This document shows, in pieces, positions 10,954-22,241 of a DNA stretch of 64,000 nucleotides. Position numbers and translations under genes: made by a program. The DNA comes from Amoebophrya sp. A120 (Eukaryota; Sar; Dinophyceae; Syndiniales; Amoebophryaceae), in contig CAJINV010000005.1 in assembly GCA_905178155.1 (NCBI GenBank), forward strand, positions 377,319 to 441,318, read 5' to 3'. The first letter of the stretch is position 1, and the number at the start of each line of letters is the position of its first letter. The notes under the pieces are model-generated. The model ran no database searches. It was not told the DNA's origin and was given only the letters and a program-made list of their open reading frames with translations.

Positions 10954-12231
10954 ATGCTCTTCCGTGCCACGCATCATTATCTGGATCCGGGGGCAGACAG
11001 GGCGCACGCCGCTTCCCTCGACGCCCTGTTCGATTCTTTTCTGCCCCGGCGTGCAACCTCCACGACGTCGTTTCCATCACACAAGAGCTGTCACAGCATG
11101 AAATTTCCGACCTCAAGAACGGTTTTCGCTGCAGCTTCTGAAAAACCACAAGGCATCGACTACGATGACGACGCCGATGACGACGAGACGCTGCCTTCAA
11201 ACGAATCGCTCGACGGGGTCGTTGCCACAGGGGACAAAGACCAAGGTGAACAAAAAAGTGGTGGCATGATAAACAGCCTCGAATCCACCCTGCAGATGAA
11301 GCAGCTGTCTATGGAGGAGGTGAAAGAGCTGATCGCGAGGGAGCACAGCTCCTCGGAGAAAATCGCGAGGATACGGGAAGAAGCGATAACGGGGGACGGT
11401 GGATCTCCGCTGGCACAGAAATTGGAGAAGATCCAGCGCATGTTTCCGTCCGGCTCCGGGATGATGGACATTTTCCCCAACATCGTGAAGGAGGGCAAAC
11501 GGCAGGTCAGCAAGGCGGCGAGCGGGATGAAGAACCTGATGTCTACGGACGGGCTGGCGGAAATGCTGAACTACGTGCAACTGTTTCAAATGAAAACGCA
11601 GCAACCGGAGACGGTGAAGACAAAGATGGACTTGCTTTTGAACCCCTCCATGCAAGAAAACGATGACCGCGGCCCGCAGGACAAGCACATCCGGCCGCCG
11701 GTGCACGTCACGATGGCCCCGGCGTACGAGGACATGTCGTTCGGGGGGCAATTTGCCCGACCGCCGTCGACAGACGAGATCTACGATCTGCCTCCAGTGC
11801 AGTGGGACGTGCCGGTCTACCACTTCAACCCACTGTTGGGCCCATCCTCGACGAGCAACACGCACCCAAGACTCTCCGCAACGCGTGGCTGGCCGGGCAC
11901 ATCCGGCGGGCCGAAGGGGACGTTGATGCCACTACCCGTGGGTTTAAACACGCAAGTGGTGCAGGCGACGGACTACGAGTTGGAACGCCCGGACCCGTTT
12001 ATCCATCGGACGAACCCAAATTACCAGCTCCCGGTCCCGTGGATCGACGCCAGCATGGGGAACCGCAAGCCGGACACCTCCGCGAAGCAAATGCTGGGAG
12101 ACCAGGGCATCGCGGTGGACGGGATTTCCCAGGCGCGGAGCTTGCAAAACCGGAAAATTTACGACCCGGACTACTTTGCCACATCGTTGCTGCGGGAGGC
12201 GCCAGCACCGGAAAGGGCGGCGGAGGCGTAG
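10954..12231 (+). CDS. Hypothetical protein, 425 residues
   Basis: Not recognised. The first ATG of the frame is at 10954; the open frame begins two codons earlier at a TTG. The N-terminal 70 residues are basic and hydroxylated without acidic runs and could be an organelle-targeting sequence (inference). Residues about 110-200 look helical (LQMKQLSMEEVKELIAREH, QKLEKIQRMFPSG, GLAEMLNYVQLFQMK). The C-terminal half is rich in Pro, Tyr and Asp (PPVQWDVPVYHFNPLLG, PNYQLPVPWIDASMG). About 11870-11960 also reads as a plausible peptide in another frame (TLRNAWLAGHIRRAEGD), but I see no splice signals that would use it. No membrane segment. The function is unknown. Confidence 0.6.
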   Translation: MLFRATHHYLDPGADRAHAASLDALFDSFLPRRATSTTSFPSHKSCHSMKFPTSRTVFAAASEKPQGIDYDDDADDDETLPSNESLDGVVATGDKDQGEQKSGGMINSLESTLQMKQLSMEEVKELIAREHSSSEKIARIREEAITGDGGSPLAQKLEKIQRMFPSGSGMMDIFPNIVKEGKRQVSKAASGMKNLMSTDGLAEMLNYVQLFQMKTQQPETVKTKMDLLLNPSMQENDDRGPQDKHIRPPVHVTMAPAYEDMSFGGQFARPPSTDEIYDLPPVQWDVPVYHFNPLLGPSSTSNTHPRLSATRGWPGTSGGPKGTLMPLPVGLNTQVVQATDYELERPDPFIHRTNPNYQLPVPWIDASMGNRKPDTSAKQMLGDQGIAVDGISQARSLQNRKIYDPDYFATSLLREAPAPERAAEA

Positions 12232-12810
12232 ACTGTGGATACTATCGCAGTTTTGTAGTAAGGCTCTCTGATTATAGCAGAAACAACGGACGGAGATTTT
12301 GTTGGTGGAGAGCCTGTCCATTGTGTCGTATTAAATGGTTTCATTACATGTTTCAACGAGTTTCAACAATTTCAAGAAGTGCAAACGAATGAACCCACGC
12401 TGGCATGAGGTGGTCATATGAAAAAGTATCCTGGTGCCCAGGGCACAACTGTAGCTGAGCTCCGTTTCGTTTTCGGGCGGTGCTGCGCTAATTCGGACTC
12501 GATCGATTGTTTTTTCGCCGCTCTGCACCAGCTCCGTCAATCCGATTGTCTACGTGGCCTAGTTATTTTCCAGTGCAGCTATTGAGAGGATCGGTAGAAA
12601 AGCTCTGGCGCTCGGAGCTCGTCGGCGCGGCTTCGCTTCGATCGTGTTGTCATTTTCGTGTCCATCGATAATCGATCGACGATACGACCTGAAGTCAAAT
12701 CTTGTTCCTGTCGTGTCCTCTAACGGTCAACATCGTTCTGACAGCAGCAGTTGTTGTCTATTACTTCGCAAACGTATCCTTCTGCGGGTCAAAAATAAAA
12801 AACCTTGAAC
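12232..12810. other. Intergenic region, no gene recognised
   Basis: No coding evidence. Presumed 3' end of one gene and promoter/5' leader of the next, with AAAAATAAAAAACC just before the next start. Confidence 0.5.
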
Positions 12811-14694
12811 ATGCCAACCTACTCGGATCGCGAAATACTCGGGCGCTTAGCGTACTTACGGTCGCTATTTGGAAATGGGATCGATTCGGGAGCGGGCTTA
12901 GAGTTGGTTGCCGTGAATGACAAGTTCCCCCCGGCCGCGCAGGAGACCAAAGGAGAACCTCAAACCAGCCCTGAAGCTGCATCAGTAGATGCTGTTACCA
13001 CAACATCAGGAGCAGTACCACAGCAGGGCGAGGCCCGTGAAGACGATACTTTTCACGAAAAGAAAGCAGCTGACGCGAGGAAAGTCGGCAAACAAGCTAG
13101 TACAGCGAGAAGTTCAACATCCCGAGCGAATTTCATAGCGCCACCGCTCTTTCACAATGACCGTCCCTGTTCCGTCGTAGACTTTCGCAAGAGCCTGGAA
13201 ACCAACCTGGAGCGACTTCGTTCTCTACCTCCCTGTCCGATCCTCGATGCGGCCGAGAAGGCGTTCGGGCCTTTTGCTGGAGAAGCGAACATCAAGGGGA
13301 AGAACAGAAGTCAGCAGACGTTGCAAATTCCTGTAGTAGACCATGCAGAAGATTATAACCCTCCCACGACCTCCGGCACGGCCGACTGCATGGATGTGGA
13401 TTTTGAGGAGGCAAGCGATAATTGTGCCCAGGATCATCTCGAGGAAAACGCCAACGCGGCCGCACCTGCAGGCCAGACGGATGAAGATGAGGCCGACGTC
13501 CGGCGACAAGCACTAGCGGACGCTCGCGCTCTGTTTTTTCAACAAGAAGACGAGGATGTCGACGAGCGCAAAGAATTCGAACGTATTCAGAACGAACGGA
13601 AGATTCAGGGGAACGCGAGGGGTACCAGGAAGGAGTTTGCAGCGGCGCCGAAGACGCGAGAGAACAACTACAACCTGGGAAACAAGAAGTTGTTCTCACA
13701 TCAGCAAGGTCGTCAACATGAGCACACAGCGCTGCAAATAGCAGTTTCCCGGCAAGAACAGTCGAAAGCGAAGGCAGACGTCGCTCTGGCGCACCTGATG
13801 GCGTTTCAGATGGCGGAGCTCACCGGGAAAAAGTTTGAGATGCCGATGAAAAAGATGAAACCACTGTCGAAGAAAGAACAGGAATGTCTCATGCAGATGA
13901 ACAGCAAAAAGGACGAAGAATTATCGGAGTCATCGTTCGAAGACGAATGGGAACTGCATCTGGAGAACAAGAAGCAAAAAGCGGAAGAGGAGGAGCTAGG
14001 ACAGTTAGGTAAAGACGAGCGGAAAAAACGGAAGAAGGCAAAAAAGGAAGAGAAAAAAATGGAGAAAAAACGGCTGAAGGAAGAGAAAAAGCGGCTGAAA
14101 AAGGAGCGAAAAGAGAAGGAACGAGAGGAGAAGAGAAGAAAAAAAGAGGAAACCTACAAAAGCAACTACGAGATAAATCACGAAAACGCCACTACGGGCG
14201 AAGTTTACAACTACGAAGAAGGCGGCAAAACCGTTCTCGGCGACGTCTGTGTCGACCTTGGGCCGGAGCGGGCTCTGTTCCGAAAACAGGTCAGCGCGGA
14301 CAAAATTGCAGAGTTGTTTGCCGACAATCATCTTCTGGAAAATAAAGCCGACAACCATGATCTGCAGCAAGACCACGGCGGTGGCAGCAAGACTCCCGTT
14401 GAGTGGGCCCGGTACGGAAACAGTGTGATGCTGAATATGACCATGACCGGGACGGTACATGGGCAAGACCAAACCGCATCGGCGTTTGAGGAAGATTACA
14501 GCAAAACTCCCGTGGCCTTCGACCACGCACCGCCCGCGAAAACGAGGGAGGAAGTGGCGGAGCAGCTGCTGGAGGAGGAGGACGAAAAAGCGGCAAAAGA
14601 AAGGGGCGAGGAACCCTTCAAGGTAGAGAGTTGGGAGGAACTGCAGAAAATGGAATTTCTACCATTCGACATAGACGACTACTTCGATGACTGA
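12811..14694 (+). CDS. Hypothetical lysine-rich coiled-coil protein, 627 residues
   Basis: Not recognised. The first ATG is at 12811 (MPTYSDREILGRLAYLRSLF). Residues about 20-220 are disordered and acidic. Residues about 225-340 look conserved and helical (RRQALADARALFFQQED..., NYNLGNKKLFSHQQG, KADVALAHLMAFQMAEL). A very long K/E run from about 390 to 450 (KKRLKEEKKRLKKERKEKE) would form a charged single helix or a nuclear-type basic tract. The acidic C-terminus ends EFLPFDIDDYFDD. The composition suggests a nuclear RNA- or chromatin-associated scaffold, but this is inference from composition only. Confidence 0.65.
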   Translation: MPTYSDREILGRLAYLRSLFGNGIDSGAGLELVAVNDKFPPAAQETKGEPQTSPEAASVDAVTTTSGAVPQQGEAREDDTFHEKKAADARKVGKQASTARSSTSRANFIAPPLFHNDRPCSVVDFRKSLETNLERLRSLPPCPILDAAEKAFGPFAGEANIKGKNRSQQTLQIPVVDHAEDYNPPTTSGTADCMDVDFEEASDNCAQDHLEENANAAAPAGQTDEDEADVRRQALADARALFFQQEDEDVDERKEFERIQNERKIQGNARGTRKEFAAAPKTRENNYNLGNKKLFSHQQGRQHEHTALQIAVSRQEQSKAKADVALAHLMAFQMAELTGKKFEMPMKKMKPLSKKEQECLMQMNSKKDEELSESSFEDEWELHLENKKQKAEEEELGQLGKDERKKRKKAKKEEKKMEKKRLKEEKKRLKKERKEKEREEKRRKKEETYKSNYEINHENATTGEVYNYEEGGKTVLGDVCVDLGPERALFRKQVSADKIAELFADNHLLENKADNHDLQQDHGGGSKTPVEWARYGNSVMLNMTMTGTVHGQDQTASAFEEDYSKTPVAFDHAPPAKTREEVAEQLLEEEDEKAAKERGEEPFKVESWEELQKMEFLPFDIDDYFDD

Positions 14695-15336
14695 TTTGCT
14701 GCAGCAACAGGTATCTACTATGTACCGCGAACCAGAAGTTGTACCGTAGACGCAGTAAGAGAAGGTAAGTAGTTGGTAGAGATGCAGTTCAAGAAGAGAT
14801 GACTTTGCTCCTCTGGCTTATCTCGGAGCATGCAGACGTGGCTGCTCGTCTGCCGGTGACCTTCTCCATTCGTTTCCATGACGGTGTTGGTCGTGTGCAT
14901 AAAATCGATCTCGTCTGTCATCGCTTTTTCTTTGTGTGGATGATCTGAAACTGTAACTTTTTTTATCCCTATCGACCCATCGTTTCTACCACTGAGGGCA
15001 CAGTGATGTTCGTTTTGTCGCAATAACTCGTCGCTCTCGTCGTCGTCGCCGTTTTTTGTTCGCCGTTCAGATCCAAAAAAAATCAACATGCCTTTTTCCA
15101 AAGCATAAATTAAAGTGATATTGACTACGCTTCAAAGGGAAAAAAGTTCCAACGACAAGGCAGAGAAACATCCGCACCGACCCAGTGCATAGAATTGATC
15201 ACCGTCATGACGGATACGCCACTTCTGCGCAACGAGAACCACCTCTCTCTTCCGCAATAGGCCAAGGAGAAACAACTTTTGCGCGGCGACCCTTGACCGG
15301 CCACTGCTCCGACCGCGAGCGCAACAGTATCGACAG
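14695..15336. other. Intergenic region, no gene supported
   Basis: A 127-residue open frame on the - strand (14718-15101) is the longest candidate. It has no domain, signal or partner and runs against the strand of all its neighbours. I leave it uncalled. Confidence 0.45.
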
Positions 15337-16228
15337 ATGGTTGCCTCCCTAATTGAGCGCCGGGCGAAGGATGTGGAGCGGTTTCTGCGTGTTCCCCACG
15401 CGAAGGACTGCAGCAGTCGGTTGCAGCGAAGCGGGGACATTTTGCTCTCCAAGGAGGACCGAAAGGAGATCGGAAGATGGGCGTACCCGAGAATAGACAT
15501 CGCAAGATACGTCCTGCTGGAGGACTTTCAAGAGAAAAACAGAAGAAGAAAAGAGCTCCTGCAAACGGTCGAGAGGAAATTAAAGAGAAGACAGGAAATA
15601 CAAAAGGAAAGGTACAAGTAGAGATTAATCTGGTTCTTTACTTAGATAGAAGTACACCTGCGCCTGCCTACCTAGTTGGTTACTACTGCGTCACCGTTTT
15701 GTGCAGTTCTTTTTGTAGATAAACCCTCCAAGAATAAAAAAATATGCAACCCCATCTTCACCCAGGTCTCGGCAGCGTGTCCGCGGTCTGGGCGTGGAGC
15801 CGAAGCGGAACCCGCCCGAGCCGTGGGAGCCGTACTACGACATCAGCAAGCGCGACGCCTGGCTCTACGACCGAAAATTTGCGGCCATGGCTAGCACGAG
15901 GTCGCCACGAAAGCCGCAGCCGACGGTGGACTTGGATTTTCGGAAAGGCATACGGCCAAGGACGACCCCCGCGCCGAATTTACCGAGGTACACGGACTTG
16001 TCTCTCGACTGGGGTCCGGGTAGGTCAGTGTTGGAACGGATATCGCGGTCCTCTTCGCCGGACAGGTGGCAACAGAGTCCACGATACGACCACATTCCGG
16101 AGCCAAAGAAGGAGTACGAACGGGAACCGATTCCGCGGAAATTTCTGTGGACCAAGGAGCAAGCGCTGGTCGGGAGATTAGCCTCCTGGACCGCGGATGA
16201 GGCGAGAGAGTATAGACTAGCTTGTTGA
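15337..16228 (+). CDS. Hypothetical protein, two exons, 245 residues
   Basis: Exon 1 (15337-15611) and exon 2 (15766-16228) are separated by a 154-bp GT-AG intron: donor AAAG|GTACAAGT, acceptor CTTCACCCAG|GT. The join is in frame (QKER|SRQRVRGLG). The N-terminal part is a charged helix (RRAKDVERFLRVPH, FQEKNRRRKELLQTVERKLK). The exon 2 part has a compact aromatic segment (PWEPYYDISKRDAWLYDRKF) and an R/P-rich middle. It ends WTKEQALVGRLASWTADEAR. The family is not recognised. The helical, basic N-terminus would suit a cytoskeletal or basal-body component, but this is speculative. Confidence 0.65.
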
Positions 16229-16357
16229 GTAGAGTTCGCTGATGTTTTTCTTTTTTGATTGCTTTTCTACGGTTCCTACGTATGTTTTTTGCGTTTGCAT
16301 TTGATTCCATAAGTGTAAAACATCAGCTTCTGGCGATCTTGGGTAGACCAAAGTGCA

Positions 16358-16999
16358 ATGGCGAAGGAAGGCGTGAGCAAGGCCGGGAAGAAAGATGCGC
16401 TTGCGCGGGCGAAGGCGCAGCGGGAGAAGTACGGGGGATTGACGATAGAAAAAGCCCAGATCGTAGTGAAGTCCTTGAGTAGCAGACCAGAGGAGAAACT
16501 AAGTTCCCAGGAGATCGAGTTGCTGGGACGAGGTACAGGACATCGATTGATGTCGTGGTGGCTTGCTTTTTTTTGCTTCATTTACGCGATGAATTCACTA
16601 CAGATTCAATTCCTCTGTCGACTGGAGCTGCATGGCAACAAGTTGAAAAAACGCGAATACAATACAGCGAAACAATTCCTGTCCGACCAGAAGGGCGGTA
16701 GCTCGTTCGGGGAGGACATTGACGACGGGTTGCCGAAAGCCTGGGACGACCGGTGTTGCACGCGCGTCGCAAGTCTGGGGAACGCGGAGCGGCACAAGAG
16801 CAAACGGTCCCTGTTTCTGAACTACAGCGTCCAGCCGGAGAAATACATGGACAAGATGCTCGGGACGCTGATACGGGACGACTTGCGGTTGACGGAGGAG
16901 GAGCAGGCGGAAAAGAACGATTTTTTGAAGAAAACGGGCTTAGCAGCGGCGAAGAAAGCGGAACGGGAGGCAGCGAAGTCCGCGAATAAGGGCAAGTGA
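16358..16999 (+). CDS. Hypothetical small charged protein, 213 residues
   Basis: Starts at ATG 16358. Lysine/alanine-rich ends (KAGKKDALARAKAQREKYGG; C-terminal AAAKKAEREAAKSANKGK) flank a middle with WDDRCCTRVASLG and LFLNYSVQPEKYMDKML. Residues about 59-85 (from GTGHRLMSWWLAFFCFIYAM) are hydrophobic and out of character. The DNA there begins AG|GTACAG and reaches CACTACAG at 16603, so an intron is likely, but a GT-AG excision of 71 bp breaks the frame. The true boundaries may be non-canonical. The 3' end reads GGCAA|GTGAGG, so the gene may also splice on to candidate exons near 17.3-17.5 kb. Function not recognised. Confidence 0.55.
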   Translation: MAKEGVSKAGKKDALARAKAQREKYGGLTIEKAQIVVKSLSSRPEEKLSSQEIELLGRGTGHRLMSWWLAFFCFIYAMNSLQIQFLCRLELHGNKLKKREYNTAKQFLSDQKGGSSFGEDIDDGLPKAWDDRCCTRVASLGNAERHKSKRSLFLNYSVQPEKYMDKMLGTLIRDDLRLTEEEQAEKNDFLKKTGLAAAKKAEREAAKSANKGK

Positions 17000-17699
17000 G
17001 GATGGTCGTGGTCAAAAACGAGCTAGGGTGCTGTAGACGACTTATCTTGATCAACAACTTACATCTGTAGAATCTGTAACCTAACGTAACCGATTTGCTT
17101 CAGAACAACTGGGTATAGAATCATATAAAATTGATGGCAGAACGCGGAGGTAGTTACTCTCGCGAAAATTTAGTTTGAGGATAATACCACCTGTAACAAT
17201 TCCCACTCCCGCTTGTACGAACGAATGAACTTCCCTTAATTGATTCCAACTTGTAGATGCACTTGTGCTGAGCTGTCTCGAACTTGGTCGGACATGTACG
17301 ATTCAGTTTCACGGGCGTAACCGTCGTAAAAGAGGTAGGTGCACAAGGGCGATTGGTACTTTTTGCCTATCCTGAAACGGGCTCACACTGTTCCGCTGCA
17401 TCAATGCGGAGACGCAAATATTCAAGGTGGAAGAGGCAACGCAATCCGCAGCGATGAGTGACGAGAGGAGTGAGCATGAATGTCTCGAGGGCTGTTTTCC
17501 GAAAGATCTGCAAATTTTTGAACTACCTTTTTCATAGATCAGATCAAAATTCACATCCAACAAAACGATTCTGCAGTTGTTTCGCCGAACTGGGCACCGT
17601 TTCTGTCCTTTCGGTCTGTTATTTCTCGTGTTTCCAAAATTTTGTTTACATGTCTTTTTTCATCTGTTTCCGTTTCTTTTTCCAAACCAGAAATCACGG
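17000..17699 (+). other. Candidate unannotated exons around a good-looking intron
   Basis: On the + strand, GAG|GTAGGTGC at about 17333 and ATATTCAAG|GTG at about 17427 look like intron borders. If joined, the frame reads FTGVTVVKE then VEEATQSAAMSDERSEHECL and continues to LQIFELPFS and a stop near 17540. This could be the 3' end of the gene ending at 16999 or a small separate gene. The start of this exon set cannot be fixed. Confidence 0.25.
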
Positions 17700-19987
17700 A
17701 TGCTTCGCGACTTTTGGCGAACCCTGTGGCCGCGATTCACCAGCAGCTTTTCGCCGAGAAATTTGTTCCAGCCGCAGCAAACGTCTTCCGCGGCGAAAGT
17801 TCCAACCGCGTCCAAGACTTCGACGCCAGTGACATCTACTTCGGCAATGACCACGACCAGTCCGGAAGGATGTAACCACGCATCCGTGCTTTCCGCCGGA
17901 GCTGCCAAATCCTACAACGACAGGACAAGCTATTATCCAAGCAGACCTAGCGGTACACCTACTGGTGCAGCTGCTGGAGGTATTAGACACCAGCTCCCCA
18001 CAGCGCGAGTCCAGTACTTTGATTTTGCCGCGTATGCAGACACCGGGAGCCAAGCCTGGAAGCAAACCTTCCTTCAGCGAACGGCGAAACTGCAGGCTGC
18101 GACGGGAGGCGAGGGTTCGTCCAGTACGACAACGTCGACTTCTTCAGGCACTTCCGCTAAAAAAACTGCCGCACCAAACGAGAAAAAGCGCGTCGCTCTG
18201 CTTGTCGACGGCGACCATGCCATGCCCGCGCAGCTCGACGGCATCATCCAGCACTTCAATAGCATCGGCGCCACGGTTCCCGTCCGACGGGCGTATTTTG
18301 GGAGGGCAGACATTGCGGAGGGCAGGAAATGGGGCGAATTCGGGCACAGACACCGCTTTGAGCTCATCGTTGTGAAAAAGTATTTCAGTCGTATAATTCA
18401 TGCGTGATGTTGTAGGGACAGGAGGGAACATGTTTGTACATGACGAGGAAACAGTGAGAGCGTACAAAAATGCACCTATACAATATGCTTTTTCACTTAC
18501 ATTTTGCCTCGCAGGTTTGGCACGAGTAACGCGGAGCTGGTGGACAAGAAGCTGTCCATCGACGCTATACGATTTGGCCTCGTCGACCGCTATAATGTCG
18601 CCATTATGTCGCGCGATAAAGGGTTTGCAGAGGTATACATACATAGTCATGGTTAGACTCTTTACCATGCTGCAAAATAAGAATGTCCTGTATTAATGCC
18701 GTTTTAAAACTCAAAAAGAAAAAGAGTACGAATTCCTCCAATACATCATGCCCACAATGACCACAGGTTTTCGCCGAACTTTCCCGGAACGACGCCCCCG
18801 AGTACTACGCCGTTTCTCAGTGCGATAATACTCCGACAAGATCCCTCTTCGAGAAATACGGCGCAACTTTTGTCGCAGATCGGCCCCCCGACTACGTCGC
18901 GGGAATGACAAGCGCTTCGAGTAGTGGCCGGGTCGTGCGACGAGGGGCGGCTGGAGTTGGTTTCGGTTCTCGAGGGGGATGGTACGACAGCAATCCTAGC
19001 AGCCCAAGCTCTACAGCATCGAGCACGAGAGCGAGGAACAGCGTATCTTCAAGCACCTCGTCTACAAGTTACCGACGTTCACCAACGGAGAGAGCGACGC
19101 TAGCGGGGAATGCACAACTGCGGGGCGGGCTCCGTCCTTCACACACGGCGTTGAGAGCAGTGAGAAAACCTCCAGACGACCGGCGGCAGAGCGGGACTAG
19201 CTCGCTTCACTCCTACATCCAAGAGCGCATCGATGACGCACTGGACCGAAGACTCGGCAAGAGGAGGAACAACGGACACGAAGCGGAGAAAAGATCGCGG
19301 CCGGACCAGCGTGTTTACCGAAATTCGTATCCCTCGCGGCCGCGCCCGGACAGCAACTACCGGTCGCACCCTGCAGCTCCAGAACGCAGAACAAGGGATC
19401 AACCTCTAGTCGTCGTCCAGTCGCCTGGAGCAGAGAACTCCCTGCGGTTCCTCATGCGGCGGTACGCGCTGGACGCCGGTTGGATTGCGGGCACGCGTGA
19501 CGAGCCACCGATTGTTGCCGCGAGGCAAGTCGACTTGTTGGGTGAAGACAGTGTGATGCCAACAACGTCCTGCCGCAGCAACGACGTTTTGGCGACGGAG
19601 AAACTACCGCCAGCAGAGGATGAGTTTCTCGCAAAGGAGGTCTGCCAAGGAGAACCGAGCAGCTCCTGCGTCAAAATGGCGCTACGGCAGCGCAAAAGAA
19701 GTTCGGGCAGATCCTTTCTCGGAGCGCATACAGTGAGTAGACATGCCGCGAATACGAAACTGCACCTCACCCGCTGGCTGCGACCTGCTCTTCGAAAATC
19801 AGCCCTGCGAACGCGGCTTCCGCGGAGGGAATACGTCGCGAGGCGCAACGTCTGGGCGGTCAAATACAGGTATCAACCGGAGCCGCCGGAACCGCGAATG
19901 CGGACCACAATTGTCGGGCAAAAAAGGGACAACGCGCCGCTGTTGGATCTCCTCGCGGGCGAACCCATGCGGAAGACGCAGGTTTGA
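17700..19987 (+). CDS. NYN/PIN-like domain protein, putative ribonuclease, three exons
   Basis: Exons 17700-18379, 18515-18632 and 18767-19987 give 672 residues. Both introns (135 and 134 bp) are GT-AG and the joins are in frame. The first in-frame ATG is 17700 (MLRDFWRTLWPRFTSS); this Arg-rich, acid-free start could be a mitochondrial presequence. The NYN domain spans about residues 195-330: strand KRVALLVDGDHA with its acidic residue, VRRAYFGRADIAEGRKWGE, then KFGTSNAELVDKKLSIDAIR, and NVAIMSRDKGFAEVFAEL. This matches the LabA/limkain-like NYN layout, a PIN-fold metal-dependent RNase family. The remaining half is Ser/Arg-rich and disordered. About 19010-19110 also reads well in another frame (YSIEHESEEQRIFKHLVYKL), so the C-terminal model is uncertain. 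Confidence 0.72.
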
Positions 19988-22241
19988 TTCGTGAGGAGGG
20001 GTCCGGGCTTTCCCAAAAGCAAGCTTTACCCGGTCCGCGTTGGAATGATGGTGAGTGACAGGCGGAACCGTGATCGTGACAAACCCAAACACAAGTAGAA
20101 TAGCGCCACACATAGCTGTCATAGGTAGCCCACGATCGTGGGGGCTGCTCTCATTTGATGTTGTCTGTGTTTCTATAATTACTAACTTGAAGGTCGTGGG
20201 TCAGTATCTTCTGCTACACGTTTATTGTTATGGAGAAATTCAAAATCTGTTTCGCATTCGCTTTCGTTCTCTCTGTAAAATCGGCCGCTTATCAATCTAC
20301 ATCAGTTTTCCTCTTTGTGTTTGTGTAGGTAAGACGGAGGCCTGCAATCACAACACACATTTACTGGTTGCGTGAGTTTATGTGGCTTTGCGCTGACTGC
20401 CACAATGAAAATGAATAGTATGTGTTCATCCCTCGTTGGCCGCTCGCATTGGAAGCTAGCACAGCGGTCGCCCAACTTCATAAAGAATGCCGGGGAAAAC
20501 GTCCCAGCAGTATGGGGCTTCCACAGCGCAGGCCCTCCGGTGGCCCCGGTAGGTTCCGGCGGAATACGACCCCGCGGGCCTTCGTGCTGCGGGCGCGCTG
20601 ATGTTAGGCGCGGGACCACGTGCCGCCGGGGGCGCGGGAGGCCTCGCCGCGGGCTGCTTCTCGACGCCCTCAAGGATGCCCGCGCTGCGATTGCAATGAC
20701 ACACACCGCCGCGAACGCCGCCCGCCGAAGATAATCCGCGACACGTGTCGCGCGCGTTGCCGCCACCTGCTCGCGTTTTGGCGGGCCAACCCGGGGGCCC
20801 GGCCATCGCGTTGCCACCGGGCCCGCTGCCGAACGGCCGCGACGAAGTGCGGCACTTGTCTCCGGCGCGGATGGCCAGCGCCAAGAAGCGGGCGGAAACC
20901 GAACAAAATGAGGCGCGTCGCGATAGGCGCCCCCGCGCATTTGGAGGGGGCAGCGTAGTGCCCCCCGCCTGGTGGCAGGCTGCTGCGCGCGCTTCTGCAT
21001 TGATAGCGGCCGGAGGTGCTCGGGCGGGTGGCGGCCCCGGTTGTCGTGGTGGCGACGGCCGGCACATTTGGCGCTTGCCCGCCCGCCTATTACCCCGCGG
21101 GGGGGGGCGGGGCGGCCGGGCGCGGGGTTTCCGTTGATTGCCATGAACGAGGACAAGTACCAAGCCCGACCCGCGAAGGCATCGCAAGGCAGCAAGCGGC
21201 TAATCCTCAACTTCCCCGAGCCTGCCGGGTGCGCGACACATAATACGGTGGAAAAGCACGAAGGCGGTGGACATACAGGAAAAAGCCGCGAAGAGCTTTC
21301 CTTTGGGAGGCGCCTTTCGCTTCTGGATATCTGAAAAAGCCGGCCGGCCGAAGGTGCCGGGCGTGCACTTCGCGACCAAGCCCAGCCCTTCCGGCGCGCT
21401 ATCCCTGACCCGCGCCGCGCGTAGGGCGGCCCGCCCCACCGCAACAGGCCCAACCTCTACCGCAAGTGGTCAGCCGAACTCGTTCTCGGCTACAGGTTTT
21501 TTCTCCCACCCGGGAAAAGGCGGGCACGCCGCTCACGAGAAAGGAATGCACTCGCGCGGTGCGAAGGGCTACCACGACAAGGAAGACTTGCCGCGTGCAA
21601 CGGATACCAACAACAACAGTGCTTCGGCATCCAAGGGCCAAGGTGTGCCGGTTGACGACGGTGCCGATAGCGCGGCGCGCGCGCTACGACCACCACGCTC
21701 CGCGGCGGCTTGTGCGCAATACATTCTGCTGCGGGTAAAAGTTCGGGACCAAGCCCAAGGAGGTGGGGTTGTGCCAGTCGGCCGCGGGTGTGTCGCTGGA
21801 TGGTGCTCTTCGGCCGGCGCGCTCGCTATTTTGGCAGCCGGGGCCAATTTGTTGGCCGGCGAACTTGCCGGACGCCTTCTCGGCTGGTTTCCCCCCCGGC
21901 CGTTGGTGGCGCGGTAGCGACGCGCGCTTTTTGGCAGCTCTTGTGGCCGATTCGCGGGGACAAAATCCCCCTCGGAGCGAATTTGCGCGCCGGCCCCTCT
22001 ACCGCGCCACATGGCGCGGCCGAGCGGTCTTTGGGCCAGCCGGCTGGCACCCCCGCCTACGGTGGGGCCCGGGCGGAGCAGCCGACTTCTTGTAGTTCAG
22101 CCGATGCAGCAATTTCCTCTTGTGCATATGCGCTTGGGGACGTGCCATCACATCGACCCGCCGTAGTTTGATGAAGTCGTCAGGCGAGGCCGGAGAAGTA
22201 TCGTTCTTCGTTGGGCCCCGCCGTGTTCGAGTTCTCGCCGC
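19988..22241. other. Intergenic region containing a 1.75-kb very GC-rich block
   Basis: From about 20440 to 22190 the sequence is strikingly GC-rich (runs such as ccccgcgggggggggcgggg near 21100), while the flanks are ordinary. Long open frames exist in several frames on both strands, including 383 residues on - at 20302-21453. They are Arg/Pro/Gly/Ala-rich with no motif, which is what stop-poor GC-rich DNA gives by chance. No terminal repeats were found. No gene is called. Confidence 0.6.

Noticed and set aside
14718-15101. 127-residue ORF on - strand
   Set aside because: No domain or signal, and against the strand of all neighbours.
20302-21453. 383-residue open frame on the - strand
   Set aside because: Lies in the GC-rich block where stops are rare in several frames; Arg/Pro/Ala/Gly composition, no motif, opposes the local gene direction.
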